Of a DNA stretch of 64,000 nucleotides, positions 34,878 through 58,543 are shown one piece after another. The DNA comes from Elgaria multicarinata webbii (lineage: Eukaryota > Chordata > Lepidosauria > Squamata > Anguidae), in the NCBI RefSeq assembly GCF_023053635.1, contig NC_086182.1:37242001-37306000 (forward strand), read 5' to 3'. The notes under the pieces are model-generated. The model was given only the letters and a program-made list of their open reading frames with translations. It did no database searches and was not told where the DNA came from. The position numbers were made by a program, and so were the translations under genes. Numbering within the stretch: the stretch's first letter is position 1; each line of letters begins with the position of its first letter.

Positions 34878-37800
34878 GGCCAGCACCGGTGGGGCTCAGC
34901 CACCCACCGCCCCAGGATCTGGTGACCTGCGAGGCTCTGAAGTCCAGGCCTGGGGGCGGAAGAGAGTCGACTGTTTCCAGATGATGGATGCTTGAGACAC
35001 GATTCCATTGCATAGCTTCTCAGATGAGACGGCAGACTCTGGGTGGCCGGCGGGGAGCGGCCGCCCAGGGCCAGAGGATGACAGGGGGGAGGGCCAGGGG
35101 TTGTGGGTCGAGCAGGCCTTGAGCCACAGCTACGCTATGTGGGGCTTGGCCAACGTGAGCCTGGGCAAGAGTCTGGTCAATGACACTGGGCACTCAGCCC
35201 TCCTGGGCAACGCAAGGAGGCGAATGGGCTGAGAGCCTTCAGGGGTGCTGGTGCTGGGGGGAGCACCCTCCTTTCTGCCTGCCTGAGGAGCTGACCTTGC
35301 CTTTCTAGAACAAGGGGGCAGGGGGCGGAGGCAAGGCAGCTGGGCTAGTTGGCCAGGAGCTGTGCAGTGGGGTGGAGGGGGCTCTCCCCACGCCTAGGGC
35401 CCATTACCATTTTGCTTGAATGTCCACTCAATTATTTGGTCTTCCCTGCAGCCTGAGGGAGGGTGGAGGGGGCTGCAGGTTGCACCCTAAACTGCCCTCC
35501 TGCTCTCCCCCCCCCCCAACTGCTTCATAAAGGTCCAAAGTCTTCACGGTACGGCTGGAGGGGAGGGATCCACCCGGCTGCCTTGAAACTCAGTGCCTGG
35601 GGCTGTGGTTGCAGGGGGTGCGTGTGTGGAGGGGCTTCTCCCCCTCCTCCTCCTGGCTCTGGGCAGCAGCCACTGTGGTCCCTTTGTTCCGCCCCTGCTG
35701 GGGCTGGGGGGAGGCAGTGATCCTGCTGGGACTGAAGCGCTGCGCTTGTGGTCCTTGCCTTCTGGAGGCCCTCTCCCTTTGGACCAAGGCCGCCTCCGCT
35801 GCGCAACAAGCCCGCCCTGCTGCCTGGCTCTGCCCCTCCTGCCCAACGTGGCTCCCCAGCCCTGCGTGCCCTCTTCCTCCTGGGCGGCTTCAATGGGCCC
35901 GAGCCCACGGAGTCTCTGCCTGGTGTGGCTCAGGAGCCACACGGAAGGTGGGAGAAAAAGGCGCCTCGCATTCCCCCTGCTCTGCTGGCCCTACATCCAA
36001 GCTGCCTGCTTGCCTGCCACAGCAACATGGAAGAGGGAGGAGCAGAAGCCCTCGCCTCCTCCAGCGGCGTCGCCCAGTGTTGGAGCGGCAAGAAGCCTGG
36101 GTGGCGACGGGAGGCACCCGGCCCTGACTGGAGGAAGTAAGAGCTGAGTGGAGCCTGGAAAGGCCTTCCCTCCCTGTAGCCCCCTGCCCAGGAGGCGCAT
36201 GCAGGAGAGGCGTGAGCATGTGCGGTGAGGCCTTGGCACAGAGGCCTTGGCAGTGCATCCGGCTCCACTGGGCACCTTCAGCACCTGGGATTTCCGGTGT
36301 CTTCTGAAGAGAGCTGGTGCTGGGGGCCAGAGGAGGAAGCCAGCACTGGGCGCCAGGCAGCGCTGTGGACCCTCACGGGAGCCCAGCTTTTGGCAGGATG
36401 AGCGAAACCTCCCACCTTTTTCTCCTTGTAGCCATGGGGCCTGGACTCTTTTTTAAAATCGCAACAGCTGAGCATGTGCAAGTCCTGCTCAAAGTCCTGC
36501 TGCCCATCAGAGGCTGTTTCTTCTTCCTGGCCCAGCTAAGTCCGGATGTCCCAAGCTCCTGAGGGGCACGGGGGGAGCCCCGCCCCTGCCGAGGCTTCTG
36601 GTAGAGTTTCCTCTCCCTCTCCTTGAGCTTAAGCAAGGCTTTAATGGACCGAGGAGGTTCATTGCCTGTGTATTTGGCCAGAAACATGCCTGAGCTGCTG
36701 CTGCTCCCCTTGGGGGGTAGGAGAGATGGCCAGGCAGCTGCTTCCCCCCCCCTCGTACACACACCCAGGGGCAGTGGTCTGGTTCTATTCCTGCCCCTCC
36801 TTCTAGCTTTTGGGGGTGGCTTAGAAACAGTCCCATCCTTCTTCTGTGCCTCAGTTTCCCCAGCTGCACATTGGGGATAATAATCCTGACCTACCTCGCA
36901 GGAGGCCATAAGGACACTTAACTCATGCCTGTTGTCAGGGGCTGGGGTGGGGGGCGGGGGGGGGGAGGCTGGCAAACCCAGAGTTGCAATTCTGAGGCTG
37001 GGCAAGCACCGCGGACTGCATGCCACTCTCTGCTTCCCCAGTGGAGGCAAGAGGGCGTCTGCTCCGGGTTCTGCTCCCCTGCTTGCTTTCCTCCCATCCC
37101 CCACCCTCACCCCCACCCTGCGGCATGGAGGTGAGAATAGCAATAACAGCACAACCAAGCCTGAGCCGGCAACTGGTCGCGCAGTCAGAGGCCACCTTCC
37201 TCAGGTGAATGAGGGCCACACCAAGGCCAAAGACACCCCCCCGCCCCCTATCACAGCAGCTCCCGGGCGAAGCGAGCAGGCATTGGCCAGGGCGGATTCT
37301 GGCCAGGGTGGGGGTGGGCCCTTGGCTGGCCTATCAGGTGCCCCTTCCCACCATCCCCCCCCCCACTTTGATTCCAAGCTGCACAATTGCCCTGCTGGGG
37401 GAGAGGGGCAGCACTGCTCTGATGTGGAAGCGACTGGTGGGCAGGCCTTCCGCTGCCGCCACCACTGCTTCCTTCAAGCGCTCTGGCTGGCTCGTTCCCT
37501 GCCTGGAGGATGCTGGTCCCTGCGGCTGCCTTCACAGGTCCTTCTTCTCCAGGCCTTGCTAGGTCTTGGATGGGGGTGGGGGAAGAGACCTGGAAAGGGC
37601 TTTCCACAGCCAAGCCGGCTTGTGCTGAGGGCCCTTGTGGCCCCTTTGGCATGACACCCCCATCCCCTGGGCTCAACACGGGCTCCATGAATAGAAGAAA
37701 GTTGTCTGGAGCAGTTTGGTGTGGAGCTCTACTGCTTCAGCCAGAAGCCCCCCCCCCCCCGCCCTGCCCTGCCCTGCCCTGCCCTGCCCTGCCCTTAAAT

Positions 37801-38005
37801 GGAGACGCCTTGCCAGCTGCCTCCGCTGGAGCCCACGGGGCCTCTGTCTGCATGTGCACACGCATTGCAGGGCTGGCGCCAAGGCTGGGCCAAGCACAGG
37901 TGCACCTGGACAGTGGGTGTCACCTCCAGGACCTTCCCTTTTGCACTCTTGAGCTGTAGTCGGCTTCTTTGCCTTGAATGAAATAAAGTTTATGTTTACT
38001 ACTGA
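34878..38005 (+). other. SCN4B: Probable SCN4B 3' untranslated region
   Basis: About 3.1 kb from the stop to just beyond the AATAAA at 37982 has no recognised repeat except a (CCCTG) run at 37760-37795. Human SCN4B has a 3' UTR of similar order. Open frames on both strands here are compositional. Confidence 0.55.
37982..37987 (+). terminator. SCN4B: Candidate poly(A) signal AATAAA of SCN4B
   Basis: A canonical hexamer in GAAATAAAGTTTATG, followed by a T-rich and then GT-rich downstream stretch (38050-38072), as expected for cleavage and polyadenylation. Confidence 0.65.
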
Positions 38006-38285
38006 GACTCCTTCAGGCTGTATTCCTTTGTGAGTTGATGGCACGGGAGGTGTGTGTGTGTGTGTGTGTGTGCGCTTGTGTGGATGTGCGTGCAAAGTAC
38101 AAGATTTGGGTTCAAGCATGCCCACACACAGGGAGCTGCACTGGAGCCTCTCCTCTTGGTCCTGAGCTGGGGCAGGCCCATTGCCTCAGCTGCCCCCACA
38201 GCAAACCAGGCAAGCCGCCTGAGCCAGAGGGGCCATGGAGCTGGTCTGGTCTTCGGGGAAGGGTCACTGCATTTACCGGTCCTCT

Positions 38286-38346
38286 CCTCCTCCTCCTCCT
38301 CCTCCTCCTCCTCCTCCTCCTCCTGCTGCTGCTGCTGCTGCTGCTG
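38286..38346 (+). repeat. Compound (CTC)n (CTG)n microsatellite
   Basis: About 13 CTC units run directly into about 7 CTG units, in the short gap between the convergent 3' ends of SCN4B and TMPRSS4. Confidence 0.95.
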
Positions 38347-38531
38347 AGAACTGGAGGAAGTACAGCTGCTGTATCTTTTGGGGGGCACACAAATGGGCAC
38401 GTGGGGCTGCTGGACTCCTGGCTCTCCCCCAACCTCAACCCCTGGTCCTTCTGCCCTGTCTTTCCTGGTCCTGTGCCCCGCTTGGCCTAGCTTCTGACCC
38501 CACTTCTCTTTATGGCTGAGGTGCTTGCTTA

Positions 38532-38540
<9 letters not shown>

Positions 38541-38594
<54 letters not shown>
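38541..38594 (+). repeat. (TTA)n microsatellite
   Basis: About 18 TTA units after a T-run. It lies at the tail of the LINE fragment that follows and may be its 3' tract. Confidence 0.95.
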
Positions 38595-39170
38595 TTATTT
38601 AAATCATTTTTATAGCGCCACCTCACCATTTCTGGCATTGAGGCACTTTACAATAACATATAAAACAATTCCATTAAAACCCTCAACCCACATTAAGACA
38701 ATTCCATTAAAACCCTCAACCTTAAATCATTAAAAGCCCTCAACCCCAATCTAAACCACCCCTCCCCAAACTCTTGTGAAAATAAAAATGCCTTACAAAG
38801 GTGTTTGAAGCAATTGAGATGGGAGCCTGTCTAATCTCCAGTGGCACATTATTCCATAACTGGGGCCAGCCACTGAAAAAGCCCTGGCCCCGGCACATTC
38901 CAATTTGTAGTGGGGGACCGTCAGGGCACCCTGCTCCTGAGAGCGAGTCTGCCAATGGTGAGACACAGGAGAGAGGCGAGGCTCAGGTATCCAGGACCCA
39001 AGCAATGCAGGGCTTTATACATGGTCAACATGACCTTGTAGCGCACCCTAGCAGCCACCAGCAGCCAATGGAGCTCTTGAAGCACCAAAGTGGTAGAAGA
39101 CCACTTTGGGAGCCCCTTGACCAACCTGGCTGCTGCATTTTGTAGCAGGTGTTCCCCAGAGTAGGGTGGA
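38595..39170 (-). mobile_element. L2-clade LINE 3' fragment, minus orientation
   Basis: On the minus strand it encodes the end of an L2-type reverse transcriptase: AARLVKGLPKWSSTTLVLQE, LHWLLVAARVRYKVMLTMYK, ALHCLGPGYLSLASLL, and further on WPQLWNNVPLEIR. A T-rich and TTA tract lies at its 3' end. It carries breaks and is not intact. Confidence 0.7.
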
Positions 39171-39356
39171 TGTGCTTTCATGAAAGGAGGGAAGACAGAG
39201 GGGGGGGTGCTCCTTGAAGCAGTTCCCCTCAAGCTGTGCCCAGCCCCTGCCCCCCACTTTCTCTCAATGCCAAAACACAGCAGTAGTCAGCCACTGGCAT
39301 TCCCACCCCCCCACTCCCCAGGACTCCACAGCCTTATGGTGCAAAACCTCCTTCAG

Positions 39357-39362
39357 TTTATT
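39357..39362 (-). terminator. TMPRSS4: Candidate poly(A) signal of TMPRSS4
   Basis: AATAAA on the minus strand (TTTATT on +), in GGCCAAATAAACTGAAG. It is about 530 bases beyond the TMPRSS4 stop codon at 39888-39890. Confidence 0.6.
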
Positions 39363-39887
39363 TGGCCCAGAGGCATTTGTCGATGTCCAGTAGGAGAAAA
39401 AGTGTCCGAGCTGGACTGAGCATCCTTGGACTGCCCAAGCAGATGTGAGCAGAAGCCGGGTGTCCTTCAGCCAGGGCTTGTAGACAGATAGCCTGAAAGG
39501 CACAAGGCTGGCAGAGCCCTGGCCATGCAACTGCGGGCCCCTGACCAGGCCTAGCCCCTGGCCCTCTCTGAAGTCGCTCCAGGACCAGTGGTGAAGTGGT
39601 CAGTGGTGGATCACAAGGAAACACGTTGCCCAAGCACTGCTAAGATGGCAAAAACGGACAAGCAGCAGAGCAAAGGGGGCCCTGCCTCAGGCCATGCAGC
39701 AGCAGCAGCAGCAGCAGCAGCAGTCCGAAAGTTGGGGATCCCTGTCTGGCCCCTTGCTGCAGGCTCCTTCCTCCAGCTGGCCCCTTGAGTTTCCCTGTGG
39801 CCCCAGTGGAGGCTGCAGCGTGGCTGGAAGGATGTCCTCTCCTGCACACATTGCTCCAAGGGTGGGCACAGGATGGCCAGCCCCGTT
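39363..39887 (-). other. TMPRSS4: Probable TMPRSS4 3' untranslated region
   Basis: Runs from the stop codon in the last exon to the AATAAA. It contains a (CTG)n run (CAG on +, 39700-39722). Confidence 0.5.
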
Positions 39888-52617
<12,730 letters not shown>

Positions 52618-53249
52618 CCTCCTTGTGCAACCTGAGTGAGTGAGTGAGCGAGTGAGTCACCTACAGAGATTACTGGGAATGAGCGGCCCTGGGGCATGGA
52701 GCCAGGCAGGCGCCCCATCCCCTCCTGAAACACAAATGACACAGCCCTCCATCCCCAAGGGGGCTTGGAAGACTGCTTGGCCCCAAAGCAGTCACTGAGG
52801 TGACAAAACAGGGGTGGGGGGAGAGGATGGAAGAGAAGTCCTTCATGGGGGGGAGATGGGGGGAGCTAGGGGAAAAGCCACCTGGCAGCTTGGGCTCGTC
52901 TCCACAGACTGTGGCTCCAGTTGCAGCGCACTAGAGGTCTCCATGGCACAGAGGAAGGCGATCAGAGACTGACGGTGGTGAGCAGGTGGCCCCCTGGCCT
53001 GTGCCAAACAAGTCCCCAGCTGAGAGTCATTCTGCATCTGCACCCGTCCTTGTCCACGTCCTTCCATCCGGGTCCAGTCTGTGGTGGCAGAGGGCACGGA
53101 GGAAAGAGGGGAAGGCGCCTCTTCTGCTGTGGGCCCGGGGGCAGGACCCCCAGGAATGGGAGCACCTCTGCCTGCCCAATGCTGGCCTGGCCTGGGAATC
53201 AGCCTGGCCTGGGCCGAGAGCCTTCCATGAGGAAAGCAGGACTGGGTGG

Positions 53250-54560
53250 GCAGAGGGGCTGCGCGACGCCCTGCCCGACCTGGCGCTTGGGTGAGCTCTT
53301 GCTGGGCTCTCGGGGTCCCCCCCCCCCGGCTCAGCCTCCCCTCCCACCAGTACGCCCGAGAAGGGGATCTCAGGTGCCAAGCTGGCGAAGCAGGGGGTTG
53401 GACTCGATGGCCTTATAGCCCCCTTCCAACTCTACTATTCTATGATTCTCCGCTGCCACACACACCCTGCCCCCGGAGCTGGCGGGACAGCGTCTCCAGC
53501 TGTCAAGGCGTCGTGCTCCACCCCTGCCTGCCTGCGTGCCTGCCTGCCTGCCGTTCTTGGCTGCTTCGCACGTCAGCTACCAGAGCCGGGCCTCGCCTGG
53601 GCTTTGTCCCTAAAGCACAACCCCAAAACAGTCGCGCTACTGAAGACTGCCGGGGTGGGTGGGGGGACCGGGCCACTTTCCGGCCTCCTCCCTAAACTCC
53701 GCTGCCTGTCCAGGCAGCCACTCCGACCCAGCCCGCCTGCCCTTTCCGAGAAGGGAAGGGACGGGACGGGACGGGACGGGGAGGGCGGTGGGCTCCTGGA
53801 AACGCGCGCTTGCGCTGGGAGGCCTGCTTCGCCCACCCAGCTCGCGCAGGAGAGCGCGCAGGGAGCGAGGGGCCCCGCCGGCGTGCACGTGGGCGCGGGG
53901 CCCCGACCACCGGCCTGGCTGGGCATCAGGCGCTTGCCCAAGGCCCTCCTGCCTGCCCGATGCGCACAGGAGCAGCTCGGCGTCTCTGGCAAAACAGAGA
54001 GGACCTCTGGATGCCCCGGGCGTGGCGATTCCACCCCGGCTGACTCAGAGGACTGCGGTGCGGCAAGGAGGCCACTTCCTGGACGAGGCTTGCCGGGGGA
54101 CGGAGCGGCGCTTTCCGCAAGCGTTTGCTCACCTGCCCGCAGGCACCGCCCCCCTCCCTCCCGCCCCCGTGGCCTCGACCTCCCAGCTCCAGAGCAGCGC
54201 AGATGCCCCCCGCCAGCCCGGCTCTTCCAGTGTCTTTTCCGGAGCCAAGGCGAAGAAGCGTCCGGAGCAATCAGACCCTCAAAAAGCGCCGGAGCCTGCG
54301 GTGGTGCCAGCCCCGACGGAGACCCGCTAAACCCGCAGGGCATCCGGAGGAAGTGCCGGGGGAGGCCGGCATGGAGGCCCATTGGGCTCCGCGGGGCTTG
54401 AGCGCAGCTACACGTTGTTGCTGGACGCTGTCCGCCCATCCGTGGCGGCGCAGATGTGGGCGTGTCTCTGCCGGGAGCGGAGCTGGGCCAAGTGCGCTGT
54501 GGGACTGGCGGATCCTGCCCCTTGGCGCCATGTACGCTGGCCTCCTCCTGTGGACTTGCA
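53250..54560. promoter_or_regulatory. CpG island upstream of TMPRSS4 exon 1
   Basis: About 1.3 kb of CpG-dense DNA begins about 0.6 kb upstream of the proposed TMPRSS4 start exon and lies 4 kb before the first SMIM35-like exon found. It contains an (ACGGG) run at 53757-53780. It could be a bidirectional promoter for TMPRSS4 (minus) and the SMIM35-like gene (plus), or belong to an unannotated transcript. A CR1 tail fragment at 53395-53450 interrupts its edge. Confidence 0.5.
53395..53450 (+). mobile_element. CR1 3' tail fragment
   Basis: GGGTTGGACTCGATGGCC and AACTCTACTATTCTATGATT are the CR1 end. Confidence 0.85.
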
Positions 54561-54617
54561 GCAGGGAAGGAGAAAGCAAGTTGTGGCAGGGGCTGAATCC
54601 CAGTTTTCTGGCCTTGA

Positions 54618-54690
54618 TCACAGAATCACAGTAGAGTAGGAAAGGGCCTATAAGGCCATCGAGTCCAACCCCCTGCTCTGACAGGATGTC
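54618..54690 (-). mobile_element. CR1 3' tail fragment
   Basis: ATCACAGAATCACAGTAGAG, GGGCCTATAAGGCCATCGAG and TCCAACCCCCTGCTC form the reversed CR1 end. Confidence 0.8.
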
Positions 54691-55197
54691 CACGCCTGGA
54701 AGACCACTGAGGTTGGGTCCAAGGTCAGAGCTGCTGCTGCTGCACTTCCCCCCCCCCCATGCAACACTGTCGATTTTTTTAAAGTGGGGAAAAGGTTCCG
54801 GGGAGGTGAGCCTCGGCACGGCACCTAATCCCAGGTACCAGCCAGTCAGCAATGGACACAGCTAGCTTCTGTTGCAAAGGGGCTGGATCAGCTTGCTGGA
54901 CGTCTGGATAAAACCTGGCAGCCCCATCCTCTGTACGCTCTACCCTATCCGGGGCTAGGATAGCAACACCTGCAACTAGAACCTGCAACACACACACACA
55001 CACACACACACACAGAGGGAGAGCTTGGCAGCTAAGATTGGCCCTTGGGCTCACCTTCCCACTGGCCACCTGCGCAGCTGTCGGTCCACCCGGAGGACCT
55101 GGCTCGGCCCACCCTCCGGCTGTTTCATGTGTGTGTGGCTGTGTGGTTCCTGCTTCTACTTCCACCTGGCAAAGCCACACCAGGCAGACTACTAGAG

Positions 55198-55226
55198 TGA
55201 CTCAGTGTGTGTGTGTGTGTGTGTGT
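55198..55226 (+). repeat. (GT)n microsatellite
   Basis: About 11 GT units; a (CA) run of similar size lies at 54990-55014. Confidence 0.85.
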
Positions 55227-55584
55227 ATTTTGCTTACACAACAGCAGGGAAAGAGGAAGTATCTGCTGTTCTGGGTGTGAATTCTGACATTCCTGTTGCG
55301 CAAAACAAAGGCAGGCTTGCTGGTGCCAGAGACGGAGACCTTGTTCTCAGGTGGTGCTTCTATTGGATTTTGCTGTTCCTTCATCTAAAATTCAAGTTTA
55401 ACACATGCATGGGTGAGAATGTACCTTGGATTTAAAGGTCACTCTTTGTCCCATATTAATGATGCTTGTAATTATGCACAAAGAGTGTAGAAGAAGCTAA
55501 AAGGCACTTTGATTTTTGCCTGAAAATGACTGTCTTCAGCCTGGCAGACCTGTCATGCTGTGCAAACTGCCGTGGGATATCTTT

Positions 55585-55735
55585 ATAGAATCACAAAATA
55601 GTAGAGTTGGAAGGGGCCTACAAGGCCATTGAGTCCAACCCCCTGCTTAATGCAGGAATCCACCTTAAAGCATCTCTGACAGATGTTGTCCAGCTGCCTC
55701 TTGAAGGCCTCTAGTGTGGGAGAGCCCACAGGGCA
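55585..55735 (-). mobile_element. CR1 3' end, about 150 bases
   Basis: ATAGAATCACAAAATAGTAG, GGCCATTGAGTCCAACCCCC and CCAGCTGCCTCTTGAAGGCC match the better copy at 29350-29490. Confidence 0.88.
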
Positions 55736-55873
55736 GCATATAGATGGCCTAAATAAACAGCTAGAGAAATCAAACATGGCAGATCTCCATGTGACAGGAA
55801 TGAGTTCCACACAGATTCATTTCTGCTCTTAGACAGGTATTCCTGTGAGCCCAGACCAGGCGTGAGTCACTGG

Positions 55874-55965
55874 TGGTCCTCCCAATGTTTTAGCCTACAA
55901 CTTCCATCAGCTCTAGCTAGCATGAGGGATGATGGGAGTTGTAGGCCAAAACATGGGGAGGACCA
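55874..55965. mobile_element. Palindromic MITE-like element, 36-bp arms
   Basis: Left arm 55874-55909 (starts TGGTCCTCCCAATGTTTTAG) and right arm 55930-55965 (ends CATGGGGAGGACCA) are complementary with three mismatches around a 20-base loop. It has no coding capacity. Confidence 0.75.
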
Positions 55966-55969
55966 CACC

Positions 55970-58215
55970 CCAGTGCAGATGTGGCCCTTGCTCCTTGGCT
56001 GAACCTTGGCTCCTGCATTCAGGCTCCACCACAAGGTGTTTGTAACCTAACCGGTCTACTGAACAGGATCATATGCTTCTCCCTGGCAGGGCTCCAAACC
56101 CAGGCCTGCAGCAGGCTTTCTGCCCTTGTCCAAGGGCAGAGGAGAAAGCCAGCCCAGGCTTTGGGCTGCACTCAGAAGACAGGGCACAGTTTGTTCCCTC
56201 TGCCTGAGTGGATCGCACTCACCACAGCTGATCTCTCTGCTTGTCCAACCTGCAGTGTAACACACGTTTGTGTCTGAATCAAAATGAAAAGTTAAACTCA
56301 TGACAGGCTTTCTCGCACCCTTGCATGGCGGATGTCTCTGGCCTGTCAGTGTGTCATCTCCTGCCCGTGCTGCGGGGCCACCTGAAAAGGCTCCTTGTTG
56401 GGTGGAGAGCCGGAGAGACTGCCTCCCCCCAGCTAAGAGGGGGCTGCAGACAGAGGTGCCCTAGCAGGGCTTGGCTCTCCAGTGCTTTTGTTCACCTGGA
56501 ACCTTTATGTGCCTGAGCCTCTCTTAATCAGAAGTCATCCCGGGGCTGCATCTGAGGCAGAGCGAAAACTCTGTTGCTCAACAGCATCAGCCTTTTGCCC
56601 CATGGGGGGATGAAAGCAAGAAGCAAGCATAGTGCATAGTGCAGCCCTTTGCAGAAGCTCACTCGACTGGGAAAGCCTGGGGCTGTTTCTGGAGAGGCTG
56701 GTGCAGCAGGAGCCCAATCCCTTCTCTGGCGGCACTTTGAAGTTGTAGCTGGGCACACAGGCCAGGCACCTGGGGGTGGGGGTGTTATTTCCCAGGCTGT
56801 TGTGATGAAGACACGGCTGCCCTTCGTTGCAAGAGCAACTTGTGGGGCAAAAGCTCACAGAAGCATGAAGGTCACCAGCCCTATCCTTGGGGTGTGTGTG
56901 TGTGTGTTTGTGTGTGCAATTGCACAAGGAGAGGCCAGAGCAGGAGGCCACGGAAACTCGTCCAGCTGATCTCCTGCCACTTCCACAGAGAAAAAAGGCT
57001 CTGGCCACTGCCTGATGGATCATGTTTCCTCCTCCTCCTCCTCCTCCCCCCTCCCCCCCAGCCTGGCCCAGAGAGTTGGGGCCGTGGAGCAGCCTTTGTG
57101 CACAGGAGTTTGCTTAGGAACGGGTTTGTCTGGCAGGACACCCCCCCCCCAATGGGCCTGTAGTTACCTCCGCTCTCCCATGGGCTCTGATTTCATAGGA
57201 TGACTGGCAATTCGTCACGCAGGGCTGGTTTCACTGGTCCTGCCGGGGTGGCGCTCATTGTGCATGTGCTTGTCCTCGCCTGCCCCCAGCGGAACAAATA
57301 TGGTTGGGGAAGGTGTGAGATGCCAAAAAATGCCAATTATTTGTCTTTGGGCCTAACAACACTCCAGCACAACACATAGTTAAACTATGGAATTCACTTT
57401 CACAAGGATGTTGGAGGTCACACCCTCACAATGTGCATTTCCCATGGTGGTTGCATGTCCATGCTTCCTCAAGTGGTGAGACATTCTGGGGCAGCAGCAG
57501 GCCCTGCATTTACTTTCCTGTGGCTTAGCTGAGAAACAGCACTGTCTGTCTGCTCCCAAGTGCAACTCTCCCCCCGTCGTTTCTCCTCACTATCCTCTTA
57601 CGTCAGCCCCTCCCCCTTTGCTGGATGGTTCATCTCCCCAGGCTGTGATTACACAAGGAGTGATTACCACCCACCCGTTAGCTCCTATGGGGGACAAATG
57701 TGATTGCTTACTCACTTCGCAGGTTCTTTACACCTCCTCATCCCTCAGGTCCTTTCTCCTGCTTTGCAACCATTGTGGCAGTTTTTTTTCCTAATGAGGA
57801 AATTGGTTTTTACCTAGAAATGGTGGAATGAGAGCCGCCTAAAATCTTGCAATTCTGCTATACCACAGTGCCATCTAGTGGCTGTATCATGAAACATATA
57901 GACAAGTAGAGAAAGAAAGAAACCCCTGCCTCAGGGGCGGGGCGGGGCGGGGGGGGGGGAGGGACGGCAGCACATGTAAAGCAGCTGATCTTAATCTTGC
58001 AAAGAAGCAGAAGCCTCCGTAAAGATGTGGGATAAAAGCCTCATGTGGAAATGTCAAAGATATAAACAACACTTCCTTGAGGTGACAAATCCCAATTTTA
58101 GCTGACTTTTGTGTAAAAAAACCCCACCTATATAATTACATTTTTAGTGTTTTATTCTTTTACAAACCACCTGGGAATATGATTTGAGGGATTGTATGAA
58201 ATATTTATAATAAAT
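55970..58215. other. Stretch upstream of the SMIM35-like exons
   Basis: No repeat or exon was assigned. The missing first exon of the SMIM35-like gene may lie here or in the CpG island at 53.3-54.6 kb. A GGGGC run stands near 57938-57960. Confidence 0.35.
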
Positions 58216-58218
58216 ATA

Positions 58219-58392
58219 TACCACATTTCTTCGATTCTAAGACGCACTTCCCCCCCCATATAAACATCTCTAAAAACGGGGTGCGCCTTAGAATCGCGTG
58301 TGCGTTTATTATTTCTTAGAATCAAAGCTTTTTTTCTGTTGGTGGTACTGAAATTAGTGGCGATGGTGTCTTAGAATCGAAGAAATATGGTA
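58219..58392. mobile_element. Non-autonomous DNA transposon (MITE), 174 bp
   Basis: The ends are inverted repeats of about 25 bases: TACCACATTTCTTCGATTCT then AAGAC at the left, and GTCTTAGAATCGAAGAAATA then TGGTA at the right. The inside repeats related words (AAGACGCAC, GTGCGCCTTAGAATCG). It resembles the widespread hAT-like MITEs whose ends read 'accgtatttt...aagacgcac'; the family is inference. A clear target-site duplication was not seen. Confidence 0.75.
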
Positions 58393-58543
58393 AATAAAAT
58401 TAAAAAGCAGGAAACCCAGCAGCCCCTGATCTCCCCTTAAAGCCTTGGAGGCCTTTAACTTAGGTGCTGAGCTGAGCCACGTGGCTAGCGCTTCTTCCTT
58501 TGGCTAGTCTCCCATGGGTGGGTCACCTTTTCTCTTTCTCCAG

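Noticed and set aside
53442-54439. Open frames of about 319 (+) and 288 (-) codons
   Set aside because: Same compositional effect in the 53.3-54.6 kb CpG island. One includes the CR1 tail, which is not expected in a conserved protein.
55409-55412. ATGG before GTGAGA as the missing SMIM35-like first exon (would give a start MGREP)
   Set aside because: Phase fits, but the start context is weak and nothing else supports it. It is one of many chance ATG-donor pairs in several kb.
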